Counted from the first letter of the stretch, positions 1 through 9,172 are shown. The stretch: DNA of 64,000 nt from Alphaproteobacteria bacterium (GCA_028277405.1 JANQGH010000100.1:186001-250000); one strand, 5' to 3'. Numbers and translations are program-made. The notes: a model not told the origin generated them from the letters alone.

Positions 1-687
1 GCCGAGCAGCGGGGCGGCCAGCGCCGCGCCCGCGTCCTGCACCCACCAGGCGCCGGCATCGAAGCCGGGCAGGTCGGTGACAGATCCTCCGACGGGCAGC
101 CGCAGCGTCCCCGTCGGCAGCAGCGAGGCCTCCAGACGCTGGGCCCACAGCTTGGCGTCGCCTTTGACTGTCAGGTCCAATGTCGGCTCCAGCATATGGG
201 CCTCGGCAATGACGCGGGTCCGGGCCGCGCCATAGGCAGCCACCCAGCTTTCCCAAAGCCAGTCGGGCGTGTTGAGGCGACCCGCGTCCTGACCGTCCAG
301 CAAGGTTTCCCGGTCGCGGGCGGCGCGTCTCAGCACGGCATTTACCAGGCCGGTGAACCGGTCCAGTCCGCGATCGGCGACCAGCGACACGGCGGTGTCG
401 ACGGCGGCATGGGCCGGCGTTTCAAGGAACAGAAGCTGGCCGATGCCCAGTCGCAGGATGTCGCGCACCGCCATCGCGCTTCTCGGCAGGCGACGCTCGA
501 CCATGCCATCAATCACGACATCGATCTGGCCCAACCGCCGCAGGACTGTGGTCACCAGCAAGTAGGCGAAGGCCCGGTCCCGGCCGTCGAGGTCGCCGGT
601 CAGGGCCTCGTCGAGCGGACGGCGCTTGTGCAGGACGGCATGGAGCGCCTGAAGCACGGCGCGGCGGGCGGCAAGAGGATCGGCCAT
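1..687 (-). CDS. rsmB: 16S rRNA m5C967 methyltransferase RsmB, N-terminal part (cut by window edge)
   Basis: The visible 229 residues start at an ATG and read as the NusB-like RNA-binding domain that precedes the methyltransferase domain in RsmB/Sun proteins: helices beginning MADPLAARRAVLQAL, then DEALTGDLDGRDRAFAYLL and AVRDILRLGIGQLLFL. The catalytic SAM-binding half lies beyond position 1. The family methylates C967 of 16S rRNA. The gene follows htpX on the same strand by about 55 bp, a pairing common in Alphaproteobacteria. Identity is judged from the NusB domain and context only, because the Cys-containing catalytic motifs are not in the window. Confidence 0.85.
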   Translation of the reverse strand, partial: MADPLAARRAVLQALHAVLHKRRPLDEALTGDLDGRDRAFAYLLVTTVLRRLGQIDVVIDGMVERRLPRSAMAVRDILRLGIGQLLFLETPAHAAVDTAVSLVADRGLDRFTGLVNAVLRRAARDRETLLDGQDAGRLNTPDWLWESWVAAYGAARTRVIAEAHMLEPTLDLTVKGDAKLWAQRLEASLLPTGTLRLPVGGSVTDLPGFDAGAWWVQDAGAALAAPLLG

Positions 688-741
688 CGGCGGTTCAAAT
701 GCAGGACGGGCGAAGCCTGGTACGACAGATGATCGCCGCCC

Positions 742-1632
742 TCAACCCCAGGGGCCGCCGGACCGTGGGGCTTCGCCGCCGCCTTCCATGGCGCGCAGCC
801 GGGCGACGCGCTTTTCCGTCGGCGGATGGGTCGAAAACAGGCTGTCGACCTTGTGCGCGTGCAGCGGGTTGATGATGAACATATGCGCCGTCGCCGGATT
901 GCGCTCGGCCCGATTGTTGTCGATGGCGCTGGCATAGCCCTGGATGGAGCCGAGCGCGGAGGCCAGCCACAGGGGCCGCCCGCAGATCGCGGCCCCAATG
1001 CGGTCCGCCTCATACTCGCGGCTGCGGCTGATCGCCATCTGGACCAAGGCCGCGGCCAAGGGCGCCAGGAACGCCATCAATAGAACGCCCACGATGCCGA
1101 GCGGATTGTTGCGGTTGCCGCCGAAGAACAGCGCGAAGTTGGCCAGCATCGACAAGGCACCGGCCAGGGTCGCGGTGATCGTCATGATCAAGGTGTCATG
1201 ATTGCGGATATGGGCCAGCTCGTGCGCCATGACGCCGGCCACTTCCTCACTGGACAGCCGGTTCAACAGGCCTGTCGTGGCGGCCACGGCCGCGTTTTGC
1301 GGGTTGCGGCCGGTCGCGAAGGCGTTGGGCTGGTCGGTGTCGATGATGTAGACGCGCGGCATTGGCATGTCGGCACGCTGTGCCAGCTGGGTCACCAACC
1401 GATGGAACTCCGGCGCGCTGCGTTCGTTGACCTCGCGGGCGTTGTACATCCGCAAGACCATCTTGTCGGCGTTCCAATAGGTGTACGCGTTCATCGCCAG
1501 TGCGATGACCAGCGCGATCAGGGCGCCGCCGGCACCGCCGATCAGGTAGCCGATGACCAGGAACAAGGCGGTCATCGCGGCCAGCAGAACCGCCGTTCTG
1601 ATGTATCCCGACACGACCCCTCCTCCTGACAA
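742..1632 (-). CDS. htpX: Membrane zinc metalloprotease HtpX (M48)
   Basis: A 296-residue M48B peptidase, the usual family length. Two hydrophobic segments lie near residues 11-48, the zinc motif HELAH is at about 137-141, another membrane hairpin follows (about 150-195), and the third ligand is in SREYEADR near residue 212. HtpX degrades damaged inner-membrane proteins together with FtsH, with its active site facing the cytoplasm. The C-terminal tail is Gly/Pro rich. It sits upstream of rsmB on the same strand and divergent to the SdhAF4-like gene, an order often seen in this class. The start could lie a few codons downstream of the one chosen. Confidence 0.95.
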   Translation of the reverse strand: MSGGGVVSGYIRTAVLLAAMTALFLVIGYLIGGAGGALIALVIALAMNAYTYWNADKMVLRMYNAREVNERSAPEFHRLVTQLAQRADMPMPRVYIIDTDQPNAFATGRNPQNAAVAATTGLLNRLSSEEVAGVMAHELAHIRNHDTLIMTITATLAGALSMLANFALFFGGNRNNPLGIVGVLLMAFLAPLAAALVQMAISRSREYEADRIGAAICGRPLWLASALGSIQGYASAIDNNRAERNPATAHMFIINPLHAHKVDSLFSTHPPTEKRVARLRAMEGGGEAPRSGGPWG

Positions 1633-1719
1633 GCGACCTTACAAGCGACGATACCGTGGCAAATGTGGGGAAGCGGCGCCCGCGCTCAAGGGCTGGACGG
1701 TCGGCCCGCGACCCGCCAT

Positions 1720-1911
1720 ATGTCAATCATGACCAAGCAATCGGAACCCGCGCCGGAACAGAAGGCCGATGATCCGCAGACGGCGGACATCAGAACCGGG
1801 AAGCCCGCCAAGGGCGTGGCCCAAAAGCGCGGCGAGATCGGCGGGCCCAAGGGGCCAGAGCCCACGCGCTATGGCGATTGGGAAGTCAAAGGGCGCTGTT
1901 CGGACTTTTAG
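1720..1911 (+). CDS. Succinate dehydrogenase assembly factor 4-like protein (DUF1674)
   Basis: A 63-residue protein with a disordered, charged N-terminus and the conserved C-terminal block GGPKGPEPTRYGDWEVKG followed by RCSDF. This is the signature of DUF1674/SdhAF4, the small factor that helps flavinylated SdhA mature into succinate dehydrogenase. The reading frame extends upstream to a GTG-type start, but ATG 1720 (or ATG 1729) is preferred because only that part matches the family. It is divergent from htpX. The assignment rests on the C-terminal motif, which is highly characteristic. Confidence 0.85.
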   Translation: MSIMTKQSEPAPEQKADDPQTADIRTGKPAKGVAQKRGEIGGPKGPEPTRYGDWEVKGRCSDF

Positions 1912-1916
1912 TCCGT

Positions 1917-3176
1917 TTAATCTGCGGCTTGCGCCTGCGCCTCGTGACTAACCGGCGCCAACGGTCGAAGAAACGCAATCAGCGCAATTCCGGCCATCAG
2001 GACCATGGCCAGCCAATAGGGTGCCACGGGATAGAGCTGATAGAGCGCGGCGGACGCCGGCGGGCCGATGATGAAGCCGGTTCCCTGGGCCGAGGCCAAA
2101 AGACCGGCGGCCCGGCCCTGCTGATCCGGCCCTGCCGCCAGCGTCACCGAGGCCATGAAGCCGGGCATGATCATGCCTGAAGCGGAGCCAAAAATCGCCA
2201 TCCCGATGCTGAGCCAGACCATGTCGTCGGAAACCGACATGATCGCCAGCGCCACGATCGCGAGCGGGGAGCCCATGCGTACGAGCATGATCGGCGGAGC
2301 CTTGAGCCGGCGGACCAATGTCGACTGGGTGGTGATCATCGCGACCGCCATCACGATCAGCGCGATGCTCGCGGTCTCTGCCGTCTCGGCCGTGTTCAAC
2401 CCGAACAGGTCCTGGATGCGAAACCCCGTCACCTGCTGAACGGTCGCCAACGTCATCAAGGTCAGCGAACCCATGGCCAAGAAGGGCAGGAACCGCAGGA
2501 TGACAAGCGGTTGAGGCGCCAGTTCACGGGTTTTGGTCAAACGCGGTGCGGGCTGCAGAACCAGCTTGATGGAAATGGCGCTGATCAAGGCCAGGGCCGA
2601 AATGCCGTAAAACGGCGCGATCAGGCCAACGCCAGCCAGGCCGCCGGCTGCCGCCGGCCCCGCCACCATGCCCAGGCCAAACGCGATGCTGATCAAGGCG
2701 ACGGCGGCGGTGCGTCTTTCCGGCGGGCTGCTGTCCGCCAGATAGGCTTGCGCGGCGGGGAAGATGCCGCCGGCCCCGAGGGCGAACAGGGCCCGCAACA
2801 CCATCAAGAGCGTAAACGCCAGGCCGACGGATATCGCAAGACCGAGGCGCAGTTCGACCACGAACCCGAACAAGGCCGTGGTGACCGCGAACGAGCCGAG
2901 GCCAAAGGCCATCACGGGTCGCCGGCCCCAGACTTCGATAATGCGCCCCCAGATCGGCGCCGCGATGACGAACAGAACGGCGGCGGAAACGATGATCAGG
3001 CTGATCTGGACATCCGCCATCCCCATGGCGCGCCCGACCGGCGGCAGCACCGCAAAAACGAAGGACTGTCCCATGCCGGCGACAACCAGCGCCAGAAACA
3101 ACACCACTATCGCCTTCCGGCCGGAGGTCGCCCCGTCCGGCGCTTGGCCCGTCATCACCGTCTCCCTGGAAGCCAT
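1917..3176 (-). CDS. MFS transporter, drug-efflux type
   Basis: A 419-residue protein with about 12 hydrophobic segments in two sets of six, typical of the major facilitator superfamily. The loop after TM2 carries a variant of motif A (IIEVWGRRPVMAFGLG), and TM4-TM5 carry LGAGGIFPAAQAYLAD, as in DHA1-type exporters. The C-terminal half has GLLASAQGTGFIIGP, resembling motif C. It should be an inner-membrane proton-driven exporter; the substrate cannot be read from sequence. It ends 5 bp from the SdhAF4-like gene (convergent) and stands alone on its strand. Confidence 0.85.
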   Translation of the reverse strand: MASRETVMTGQAPDGATSGRKAIVVLFLALVVAGMGQSFVFAVLPPVGRAMGMADVQISLIIVSAAVLFVIAAPIWGRIIEVWGRRPVMAFGLGSFAVTTALFGFVVELRLGLAISVGLAFTLLMVLRALFALGAGGIFPAAQAYLADSSPPERRTAAVALISIAFGLGMVAGPAAAGGLAGVGLIAPFYGISALALISAISIKLVLQPAPRLTKTRELAPQPLVILRFLPFLAMGSLTLMTLATVQQVTGFRIQDLFGLNTAETAETASIALIVMAVAMITTQSTLVRRLKAPPIMLVRMGSPLAIVALAIMSVSDDMVWLSIGMAIFGSASGMIMPGFMASVTLAAGPDQQGRAAGLLASAQGTGFIIGPPASAALYQLYPVAPYWLAMVLMAGIALIAFLRPLAPVSHEAQAQAAD

Positions 3177-3427
3177 CGCGGGGGCGCCCTAATTCATGGC
3201 CCCCAAGCGGTCAGCAACCGCGATCACGTCTTTCAGTACCAGGCCATCAAACGCCGCACGTGCCGTCCCGTCAATGCGCCGGTCCGCATGCCACCAATGC
3301 CCTGCCCAACCACCGTTCGGCGAAAGTGTCGCACCGATCACAAATCCGTTCATGGAGCGTCGGCCAGATTTCTGCCACAGTGCGTGCACAACTTCGCCGC
3401 TAACCTGAACCGCTACACTGGCCGCCC

Positions 3428-4081
3428 ATGACGGACGTTTCACCATCGCCGGTCGCCACCTTGCCGCGCCTTGGCGAGCCTGCGCCGGGTTTCGAGGCGG
3501 ACACGACACAAGGCCGGCTGGCGCTTGAGGATTTTCGGGGGTCGTGGGTCGTCCTGTTTTCGCACCCGGCCGATTTCACGCCGGTCTGCACGACGGAATT
3601 CGTCGCCTTGGCCGAGGTCGCGCCGTCGTTGCGTGAAAAGGGGGTCGAGCTGTTGGGCTTGTCGATCGACAGCATCTACGCCCATCTCGCCTGGATGGAG
3701 ACGATCGAGACCAGCTTCGGCGTCGAGATACCGTTTCCCGTCATTGCGGACCACGATCGCGCGGTCGCCACTTCCTACGGCATGGTCATGCCCGGCGACA
3801 GCACGACGGAGACCAGCCGCTGCGTCTTCTTCATCGACCCCAACGGTATCGTCCGGGCGATGATCTATTATCCGCTGACCACCGGACGCAATGTCGACGA
3901 GATCGTTCGCGTGATCGAAGCCCTGCAGACCACGGACGCGCGGCAAGTCGCAACGCCGGCCAACTGGCGCCCCGGCGACAAGGTCATCCTGCCGGCGCCG
4001 CGCACGGTCGAGGACGCGAACGCGCGTCTGGCGCAACACCCGGACGCCCGCCATTGGTGGTTCTGCGAAACGGATGGTTAG
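3428..4081 (+). CDS. Peroxiredoxin, Prx6 type
   Basis: A 217-residue thioredoxin-fold peroxidase. The active site PADFTPVCTTEF places the peroxidatic Cys at about residue 54, with the conserved Pro and Thr before it. The length and the C-terminal extension (WRPGDKVILPAP, then a terminal WWFCET) are those of the Prx6/AhpC-TSA 1-Cys group, including archaeal members where a C-terminal Cys acts in resolution. It probably reduces H2O2 and organic hydroperoxides in the cytoplasm. Two further Cys (TSRC and the terminal WWFC) may resolve the sulfenic acid, so the 1-Cys label is uncertain. The 3' end is 17 bp from the start of the next small gene. Confidence 0.92.
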   Translation: MTDVSPSPVATLPRLGEPAPGFEADTTQGRLALEDFRGSWVVLFSHPADFTPVCTTEFVALAEVAPSLREKGVELLGLSIDSIYAHLAWMETIETSFGVEIPFPVIADHDRAVATSYGMVMPGDSTTETSRCVFFIDPNGIVRAMIYYPLTTGRNVDEIVRVIEALQTTDARQVATPANWRPGDKVILPAPRTVEDANARLAQHPDARHWWFCETDG

Positions 4082-4098
4082 AGGTTTGCCGGGCACGC

Positions 4099-4338
4099 AT
4101 GGCCTGCATCAATCCCGATGGCACCTTGTCCGTGGTCGCCCGCAACCTGTTGCTGCTGCTGGAAACACCGCACACGGCCGAGGCCTCGGCACGGGCGTTG
4201 GGCCTGCCGCTGTTTCGGATACGGGCGACGGTGCGGGAACTTTCGCGGGCCGGCCTGATCGATCGGACGGCGGAGACGCTTTCGCGCACGGACCTTGGCG
4301 GCGAGGCCCTCATCCTGGACGCCGAATCGGAGCGCTGA
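4099..4338 (+). CDS. Small winged-helix-like protein of unknown role
   Basis: A 79-residue protein starting MACINPDGTLS. The rest reads as a compact helical fold with a helix-turn-helix flavour: LLLLLETPHTAEASARALGL, then PLFRIRATVRELSRAGLI and a short basic/acidic tail. The open frame extends upstream into the peroxiredoxin gene, but ATG 4099 is preferred because the conserved-looking part begins there. It is transcribed directly after the peroxiredoxin, so it may be a redox-linked regulator. That is inference from position only. No metal site is obvious; two Cys occur near the N-terminus in the longer frame and one in the chosen form. Confidence 0.6.
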   Translation: MACINPDGTLSVVARNLLLLLETPHTAEASARALGLPLFRIRATVRELSRAGLIDRTAETLSRTDLGGEALILDAESER

Positions 4339-4410
4339 CGCTTCTCCGTTTCGATCCGTCCGGCCGGTCTGGTATAAGAATTTGGTGATTCGTTTGGAGG
4401 GAACATCTCG

Positions 4411-4968
4411 ATGAAGGCGCTTCTTTCTCTCGCCTGTGCCGCCGTCATTGTCGCCGGATGCCAGCAGTCCCAAGCCCCCGCCCCGGTGGCACCGACAGGC
4501 CTGGACGCTTTGTTCCCACCGGAACTGGAGGCCTACTTCCAGGTCGACCTGCCGGAAAACGCCTGCGTGACGGATACCGTCATCCGCGCCGACCAGATGT
4601 CGCAGCTCCGCAACCAGGTGATGATCACCGGGCTGACCTGTCGCGGCGCCTATCCGGGCTTGGACGAGTTCGGCGAGTATGTGAACTTCACGGTGCGCCA
4701 TCAGGACCGGCTGCGCGATGTCCAGTCGACGATCGGCGGCTTTCTGTCCCAGCATTTGAGCGGACGCAGCGCCCGGCTCTACGACACCTATTCGACGGAA
4801 ATCGCCAACGCGGAATCGCAGACGGTGCTGGAGCTCACGCCGGACGGCTATTGCCTCGCGCGGTACTATCAGTTCCAGCAGGTCACCCGCTTCGGCGATG
4901 CGGAGATCCAGAACTATCTCGATCTGGCGGTTGACAGGCGCCGCAACGCCTACCGCTCCTGCGGCTAG
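4411..4968 (+). CDS. Lipoprotein of unknown function
   Basis: A 185-residue protein with a classic lipoprotein signal: MKALLSLACAAVIVAGC, lipobox VAGC, then a Gln/Ala/Pro-rich linker. The mature part holds several Cys (ENACVTD, GLTCRG, DGYCLA, YRSCG), which could form disulfides in the periplasm. I do not recognise a family. A GGAGG ribosome site lies about 8 bp before the ATG. It overlaps the end of the opposite-strand EamA gene by 4 bp (convergent). Confidence 0.75.
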   Translation: MKALLSLACAAVIVAGCQQSQAPAPVAPTGLDALFPPELEAYFQVDLPENACVTDTVIRADQMSQLRNQVMITGLTCRGAYPGLDEFGEYVNFTVRHQDRLRDVQSTIGGFLSQHLSGRSARLYDTYSTEIANAESQTVLELTPDGYCLARYYQFQQVTRFGDAEIQNYLDLAVDRRRNAYRSCG

Positions 4969-5912
4969 CCGCTGTTTCCGGTCTTGGCCGGCTGCCTCAG
5001 GGTCAGCCGGCCGCCGAAATTGACCAGCGCCATCCCGGTCAGCACGAGAGCGAGTGACAGGAAGATCCAGGCGCTCGGCTGCTCACCGAACAGCAGCATC
5101 CCCCAGAACAGCCCGCTGAGTGTGACGACAAAGCCGACGAAGCCGGCAAAGACAGGGCCGGCAAGACGCTGGATTTCGTGGAAGATCACATAGCCGCAGG
5201 CGGTGATCAGCACCTGACCGAGCAGGGCGGCGTCCCCGAGCGTCAGCGCGGAAAAGTCCGGCGTATAGAGGGATCCGGTCGCCAGCGTCACCGGCAGCAG
5301 CCACACGGCCGCGGCCAACGTCATGCCGGCGGCCAGACCGATCGACGGCGCGCCGGGCGGCCGCATGGTCGCCATCAGGACATTGCCCACGGCATAGAAT
5401 AGCGGCGTCACGATGCCCAAGAGAACCCAGGGGACAAGCGAGCGATCCGGCAGGCTGGCATCGGGCAGGATCAGCAACAGCACGCCGGCCAGGCCGAAGG
5501 CCACGCCCGACAGGCGCACGGCCTGTAACCGCTCGTAGCCCGCCAAAAGGGCCACGGTGTAGGTGAACAGCGGCACGAAGTTGATCAGCAGCACCCAGAC
5601 GCTGACCGGGATTCGCGCCAGGACGATATAGCCGACGGCATTCGGGGCCGCCAACGCCACCAGACCGATCAGAAGGTAATAGCGAACGTATCGCGCGGCG
5701 CCACTGGGCCGCTGACCCAAGATGCTGGCGATCACCAGCACGATCGATCCGCCGGCGGCGGCCTGCCAAAACACATAGCCCAGCGGCGCGACGCCGTGAT
5801 TGACGGCCACTTTCGCCAGCGCAAACCCCAGCCCCCACAGCACGCCCAACAGCAGCAGAAGGAGACTTGGTAAGGCGATGTGAAGTGTGGAGCGGGGTGG
5901 ATGGGCGGTCAT
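4965..5912 (-). CDS. EamA/DMT-family permease
   Basis: A 315-residue membrane protein with ten hydrophobic segments arranged as two EamA repeats of about 140 residues. The first starts near LLLLLGVLWGLGFALAKVAV and the second near WVLLGIVTPLFYAVGNVLMA. EamA proteins are drug/metabolite transporters of the inner membrane, usually exporters of amino acids or other small metabolites; the substrate is not predictable. The gene is monocistronic, convergent with the lipoprotein gene and followed upstream by ugpC on the same strand. Confidence 0.88.
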   Translation of the reverse strand: MTAHPPRSTLHIALPSLLLLLLGVLWGLGFALAKVAVNHGVAPLGYVFWQAAAGGSIVLVIASILGQRPSGAARYVRYYLLIGLVALAAPNAVGYIVLARIPVSVWVLLINFVPLFTYTVALLAGYERLQAVRLSGVAFGLAGVLLLILPDASLPDRSLVPWVLLGIVTPLFYAVGNVLMATMRPPGAPSIGLAAGMTLAAAVWLLPVTLATGSLYTPDFSALTLGDAALLGQVLITACGYVIFHEIQRLAGPVFAGFVGFVVTLSGLFWGMLLFGEQPSAWIFLSLALVLTGMALVNFGGRLTLRQPAKTGNSG

Positions 5913-5946
5913 ACAGGCCCGGCCTTAGAGGCGCGGGCCGGATCGG

Positions 5947-7044
5947 TCAAGCGCTCGCCGCCGTCAAGCTCTGGCCCGTATCGGCATCGAACAAATGCAT
6001 GGCACCGTGCTGCACGGCCAGATCGACCGTTTCCCCGGCATTCATGCGCGCGACCCCAGGCAAGCGCGCCAGCAGCATGTCGCCGCTGGACGGCAGAACG
6101 CCGTGGACCAACGTATCGGCGCCAAGCGCCTCGGTCAGCTCGACCCTGATCGGGATCTTGCGGTCGGCCTCGGCATCAGTCGCCAGGTGCAAATGTTCGG
6201 GCCGGACCCCCGCCGTCACTTTCCTTCCGCCCTGGCCGACGGCCGAATCGCTTGCCACGCGGTGACCGCCGCCAAAGACCACATGCTGGCCGTCCTGTTC
6301 GACGTCCGCCGGCAGGAAGTTCATCGCGGGCGAGCCGATAAAGCCGGCCACGAACTGGCTGGCCGGGCTTTCATAGACCTCCAGCGGCGCACCGATCTGT
6401 TCTGCGATGCCGCCATTCATGACGATGATCCTGTCGGCCATGGTCATCGCCTCGACCTGATCGTGCGTGACATAGAGCGAGGTCGTGCCGATCTGGCGCT
6501 GCAGCTTCTTGATCTCGACCCGCATCTGCACGCGCAGCTTGGCGTCCAGGTTCGACAGCGGCTCGTCGAACAGGAACACGCGCGGTTCCCGCACGATGGC
6601 CCGGCCCATGGCGACGCGTTGGCGCTGGCCCCCGGAAAGCTGGCGCGGCCGTCGTTCCAGCAGCTCGTCCAGTTGCAGGATCTTGGCCGCAGACTTCACC
6701 CGCTCGTCGATCTTTTGGCGATCGAGACCGGCGATCTTCAGGCCGTAGGCCATGTTCTTGTAGACGGTCATGTGGGGATAGAGCGCGTAGTTCTGGAACA
6801 CCATCGCGATGTCGCGATCCTTGGGTTCCATGTTGTTGACGACCTGCGCGTCGATCGCGACCTCGCCGGAACTGATGCGCTCCAGCCCCGCCACCATGCG
6901 CAGCAGGGTCGACTTGCCGCAGCCGGACGGCCCCACCATGACGATGAACTCGCCATCGGCGACCGAACAGCTGATGCCCTTGATCGTCTCGAGGTCCGAC
7001 CCCGGATAGGTCTTGCGGACGTCGCGGATGTCTACCGTAGCCAT
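5947..7044 (-). CDS. ugpC: Sugar/glycerol-3-phosphate ABC importer ATPase UgpC
   Basis: A 365-residue ABC ATPase of the MalK/UgpC type. Walker A GPSGCGKST is at about 38-46, the signature is LSGGQRQRVAMGRA, and Walker B is FLFDEPLSNLD. The C-terminal third is the TOBE/OB regulatory domain (residues about 240-360). All motifs are intact and the length is normal. UgpC energises import of sn-glycerol-3-phosphate or related solutes. Its 5' neighbour is only a remnant of the membrane subunit ugpE, and ugpA and ugpB are absent from the window. It must therefore work with permeases encoded elsewhere, or be unused; MalK-type ATPases are often shared. Confidence 0.88.
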   Translation of the reverse strand: MATVDIRDVRKTYPGSDLETIKGISCSVADGEFIVMVGPSGCGKSTLLRMVAGLERISSGEVAIDAQVVNNMEPKDRDIAMVFQNYALYPHMTVYKNMAYGLKIAGLDRQKIDERVKSAAKILQLDELLERRPRQLSGGQRQRVAMGRAIVREPRVFLFDEPLSNLDAKLRVQMRVEIKKLQRQIGTTSLYVTHDQVEAMTMADRIIVMNGGIAEQIGAPLEVYESPASQFVAGFIGSPAMNFLPADVEQDGQHVVFGGGHRVASDSAVGQGGRKVTAGVRPEHLHLATDAEADRKIPIRVELTEALGADTLVHGVLPSSGDMLLARLPGVARMNAGETVDLAVQHGAMHLFDADTGQSLTAASA

Positions 7045-7048
7045 GTTT

Positions 7049-7339
7049 TCACTTCTCGGTTTCGACCAAGCCCATGACGAACCATCGCTGCATGAAAACG
7101 ACGACGAGGACCGGGGGCATCATGGCCAACAAGGTGGTGGCCATGACGATGTTCCATTGAATGTCCGCATCCCCGACGGTCAGCATCCGCCGGATACCGA
7201 TCACGACCGTTTCCAGATTGTCCGAGATCAGCAGCGGCCAGAGATGCTGGTTCCAGCCATAGATGAAGAGGATGACGAACAGCGCGGCGACCAGGCTGCC
7301 CGCAGTGTTAAGGGCCGATAGTTGCCCATCGACGACCAT
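7049..7339 (-). pseudogene. ugpE: Remnant of permease gene ugpE (3' third only)
   Basis: The 96 residues match only the C-terminal end of UgpE-type permeases: ALFVILFIYGWNQHLWPLLI, ATTLLAMMPPVLVVVFMQRW and the terminal FVMGLVETEK. A full UgpE is about 280 residues, so roughly 185 N-terminal residues, including the EAA-loop region, are missing. In-frame stops (TAG, TAA) sit immediately before the ATG that opens the fragment, and glpK ends only about 70 bp away. A deletion probably removed ugpB, ugpA and most of ugpE and joined the rest to glpK. The remnant is 4 bp from ugpC and may still be transcribed with it. Confidence 0.8.
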
Positions 7340-7412
7340 TTCTTGAAGTTTTTACTACAAAGGTATTTCCGACGAAGCAGATATTGCCGTGGTCTGCCAG
7401 CGGCGGGTGCGC

Positions 7413-8903
7413 TCAGACCTCCAGCAGGGTCCGCTTCAGCGCGCGCTGCCAGCCCTCGATCAAACCAGTGCGCAGCCGGTGTTCCATGCGGGGCGTCCAG
7501 CGCTTTTCGCACTGCCAGGCGCGGGTCACGTCATCAAGCGACTCGTAAACACCGACCTGCAGACCCGCCAGATAGGCGGCGCCAAGTGCGGTGGTCTCCG
7601 CCACGCGCGGCCGTTCGACGGGCATGTCGACAATGTCGGCCAGAAACTGACACAGCCAGTCGTTGGCCACCATGCCGCCATCGACCCGCAGGGCGCTTGG
7701 CCGCAAGGCGGCGTCCTCGATCATCGCGTTCAACAGGTCCAGCGTCTGATAGACCACGGCCTCCAGAACCGCGCGCGCAATCTGGGCGGGGCCCGTGTTC
7801 AGGTTCAGGCCGTAGATCGCGCCGCGCGCATCCGCCCGCCAATGCGGGGCGCCCAGGCCGGTGAACGCCGGCACCAGGTAAATGCCGTGATCATAGTGGA
7901 CCTGTTCGGCCAATGTCTGGGTCTCGCTGGCGTCGCTGATCATCTTGAAGCTGTCGCGCAGCCATTTGACCGCGACGCCGGCGTTGAAGATCGAGCCCTC
8001 GATGGCGTAGGTCGGCTTGCCGTTCAGCCGATACGCGGTCGTGGTCAACAGCCGGTTTTCGGAATACTTGACCTCGTCACCGGTGTTCATCAGCACGAAA
8101 CAGCCGGTGCCGTAGGTTGATTTGAACATGCCGGGCTCGAAACACGCCTGGCCCACCGTGGCCGCCTGCTGATCGCCGGCCATGCCGGTTATCGGGATCG
8201 GTGCGCCGAACAGCTCGGGCTCCGTAACGCCAAAGTTGGCCGAATTGTCCATGACCTCGGGCAGCATGGAGCGCGGCACGTTCAGCAAGCGCAGGAGATG
8301 CTGGTCCCAATCCTGGTCGACAATGTTGAAAAGCAAGGTCCGCGATGCGTTGGTCGCGTCCGTCGCGTGGACCTTGCCGCCTGTCAAACGCCAGAGAAGA
8401 AAGCTGTCGATCGTGCCGAAGGCCAGCTTGCCGCCCTCCGCATCGGCCTGGGCGCCATCGACATTGTCCAAAATCCAGCGCAGCTTCGTGCCGGAGAAAT
8501 AGGGGTCGATCAGCAGGCCCGACCGGCGCTGGATTTCCTCGCCGTGGCCGGCCTTTTGCAACTCTTCGCAGATCGGCGCCGTGCGCCTGTCCAGCCAGAC
8601 GATCGCGTTGTGGATCGCCTTACCCGTCTCCCGGTCCCACACGACGGTCGTTTCGCGCTGGTTGGTGATGCCGATCGCGGCGACGTCCGACGCGCTCAGG
8701 CCCGCCTTCTCCATGGCCTCGCGGCACACGGCGACCGTATCGGACCAGATATCCTCCACATCATGCTCGACCCAGCCGCTGGCCGGATAGATCTGCCGAA
8801 ACTCCTTCTGCGCCACGGCCTGCGGCAAACCGGCTTGATCGAAGATGATTGCCCGTGTGGATGTCGTGCCTTGATCGATGGCCAACACATGCGCCTTCGC
8901 CAT
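7413..8903 (-). CDS. glpK: Glycerol kinase
   Basis: A 496-residue FGGY-family kinase of the usual GlpK length. The phosphate-binding loop AIDQGTTSTRAIIFDQ is at the N-terminus; NQRETTVVWDRETG, WLDRRTAPICEEL and the FGGY-type motif GGMVANDWLCQFLADI follow. It phosphorylates glycerol to sn-glycerol-3-phosphate in the cytoplasm. It is transcribed toward the ugpE remnant and ugpC, which is consistent with an ancestral glycerol/G3P operon. An AGAAAGG-type ribosome site precedes the ATG. Confidence 0.96.
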   Translation of the reverse strand: MAKAHVLAIDQGTTSTRAIIFDQAGLPQAVAQKEFRQIYPASGWVEHDVEDIWSDTVAVCREAMEKAGLSASDVAAIGITNQRETTVVWDRETGKAIHNAIVWLDRRTAPICEELQKAGHGEEIQRRSGLLIDPYFSGTKLRWILDNVDGAQADAEGGKLAFGTIDSFLLWRLTGGKVHATDATNASRTLLFNIVDQDWDQHLLRLLNVPRSMLPEVMDNSANFGVTEPELFGAPIPITGMAGDQQAATVGQACFEPGMFKSTYGTGCFVLMNTGDEVKYSENRLLTTTAYRLNGKPTYAIEGSIFNAGVAVKWLRDSFKMISDASETQTLAEQVHYDHGIYLVPAFTGLGAPHWRADARGAIYGLNLNTGPAQIARAVLEAVVYQTLDLLNAMIEDAALRPSALRVDGGMVANDWLCQFLADIVDMPVERPRVAETTALGAAYLAGLQVGVYESLDDVTRAWQCEKRWTPRMEHRLRTGLIEGWQRALKRTLLEV

Positions 8904-9172
8904 GTCGAACCGCCTTTCTTATTGATTGCCGATTTGCGCAACGTCGCAGCGTAGGAGAAGCAGGGTGCTTGGCAAAGACTTCTCGTGAAGATTGAACGCG
9001 ACGGTATGCGCACTCTGTGCTAACAGCCACCATAAGTGGGAACAATGGATACCAAAGTTGCTGAGATCATTCGACCAAAGCGCCATCGCTGAAGGTTCTT
9101 CGTTCGCGACGATCGGGCCGCCTGGCGGCCAGGGCGGCGCGCACCCTATCGACCGTTCGCCTCCGTCACTGG

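Noticed and set aside
2511..3431. 306-codon plus-strand frame
   Set aside because: It lies opposite the MFS gene and has a composition of Gly/Arg/Gln/His typical of antisense frames.
3189..3509. Small minus-strand frame between the MFS and peroxiredoxin genes
   Set aside because: It overlaps the peroxiredoxin N-terminus and has no family resemblance. An internal ATG would give about 54 codons (MNGFVIGATLS), but support is too weak.
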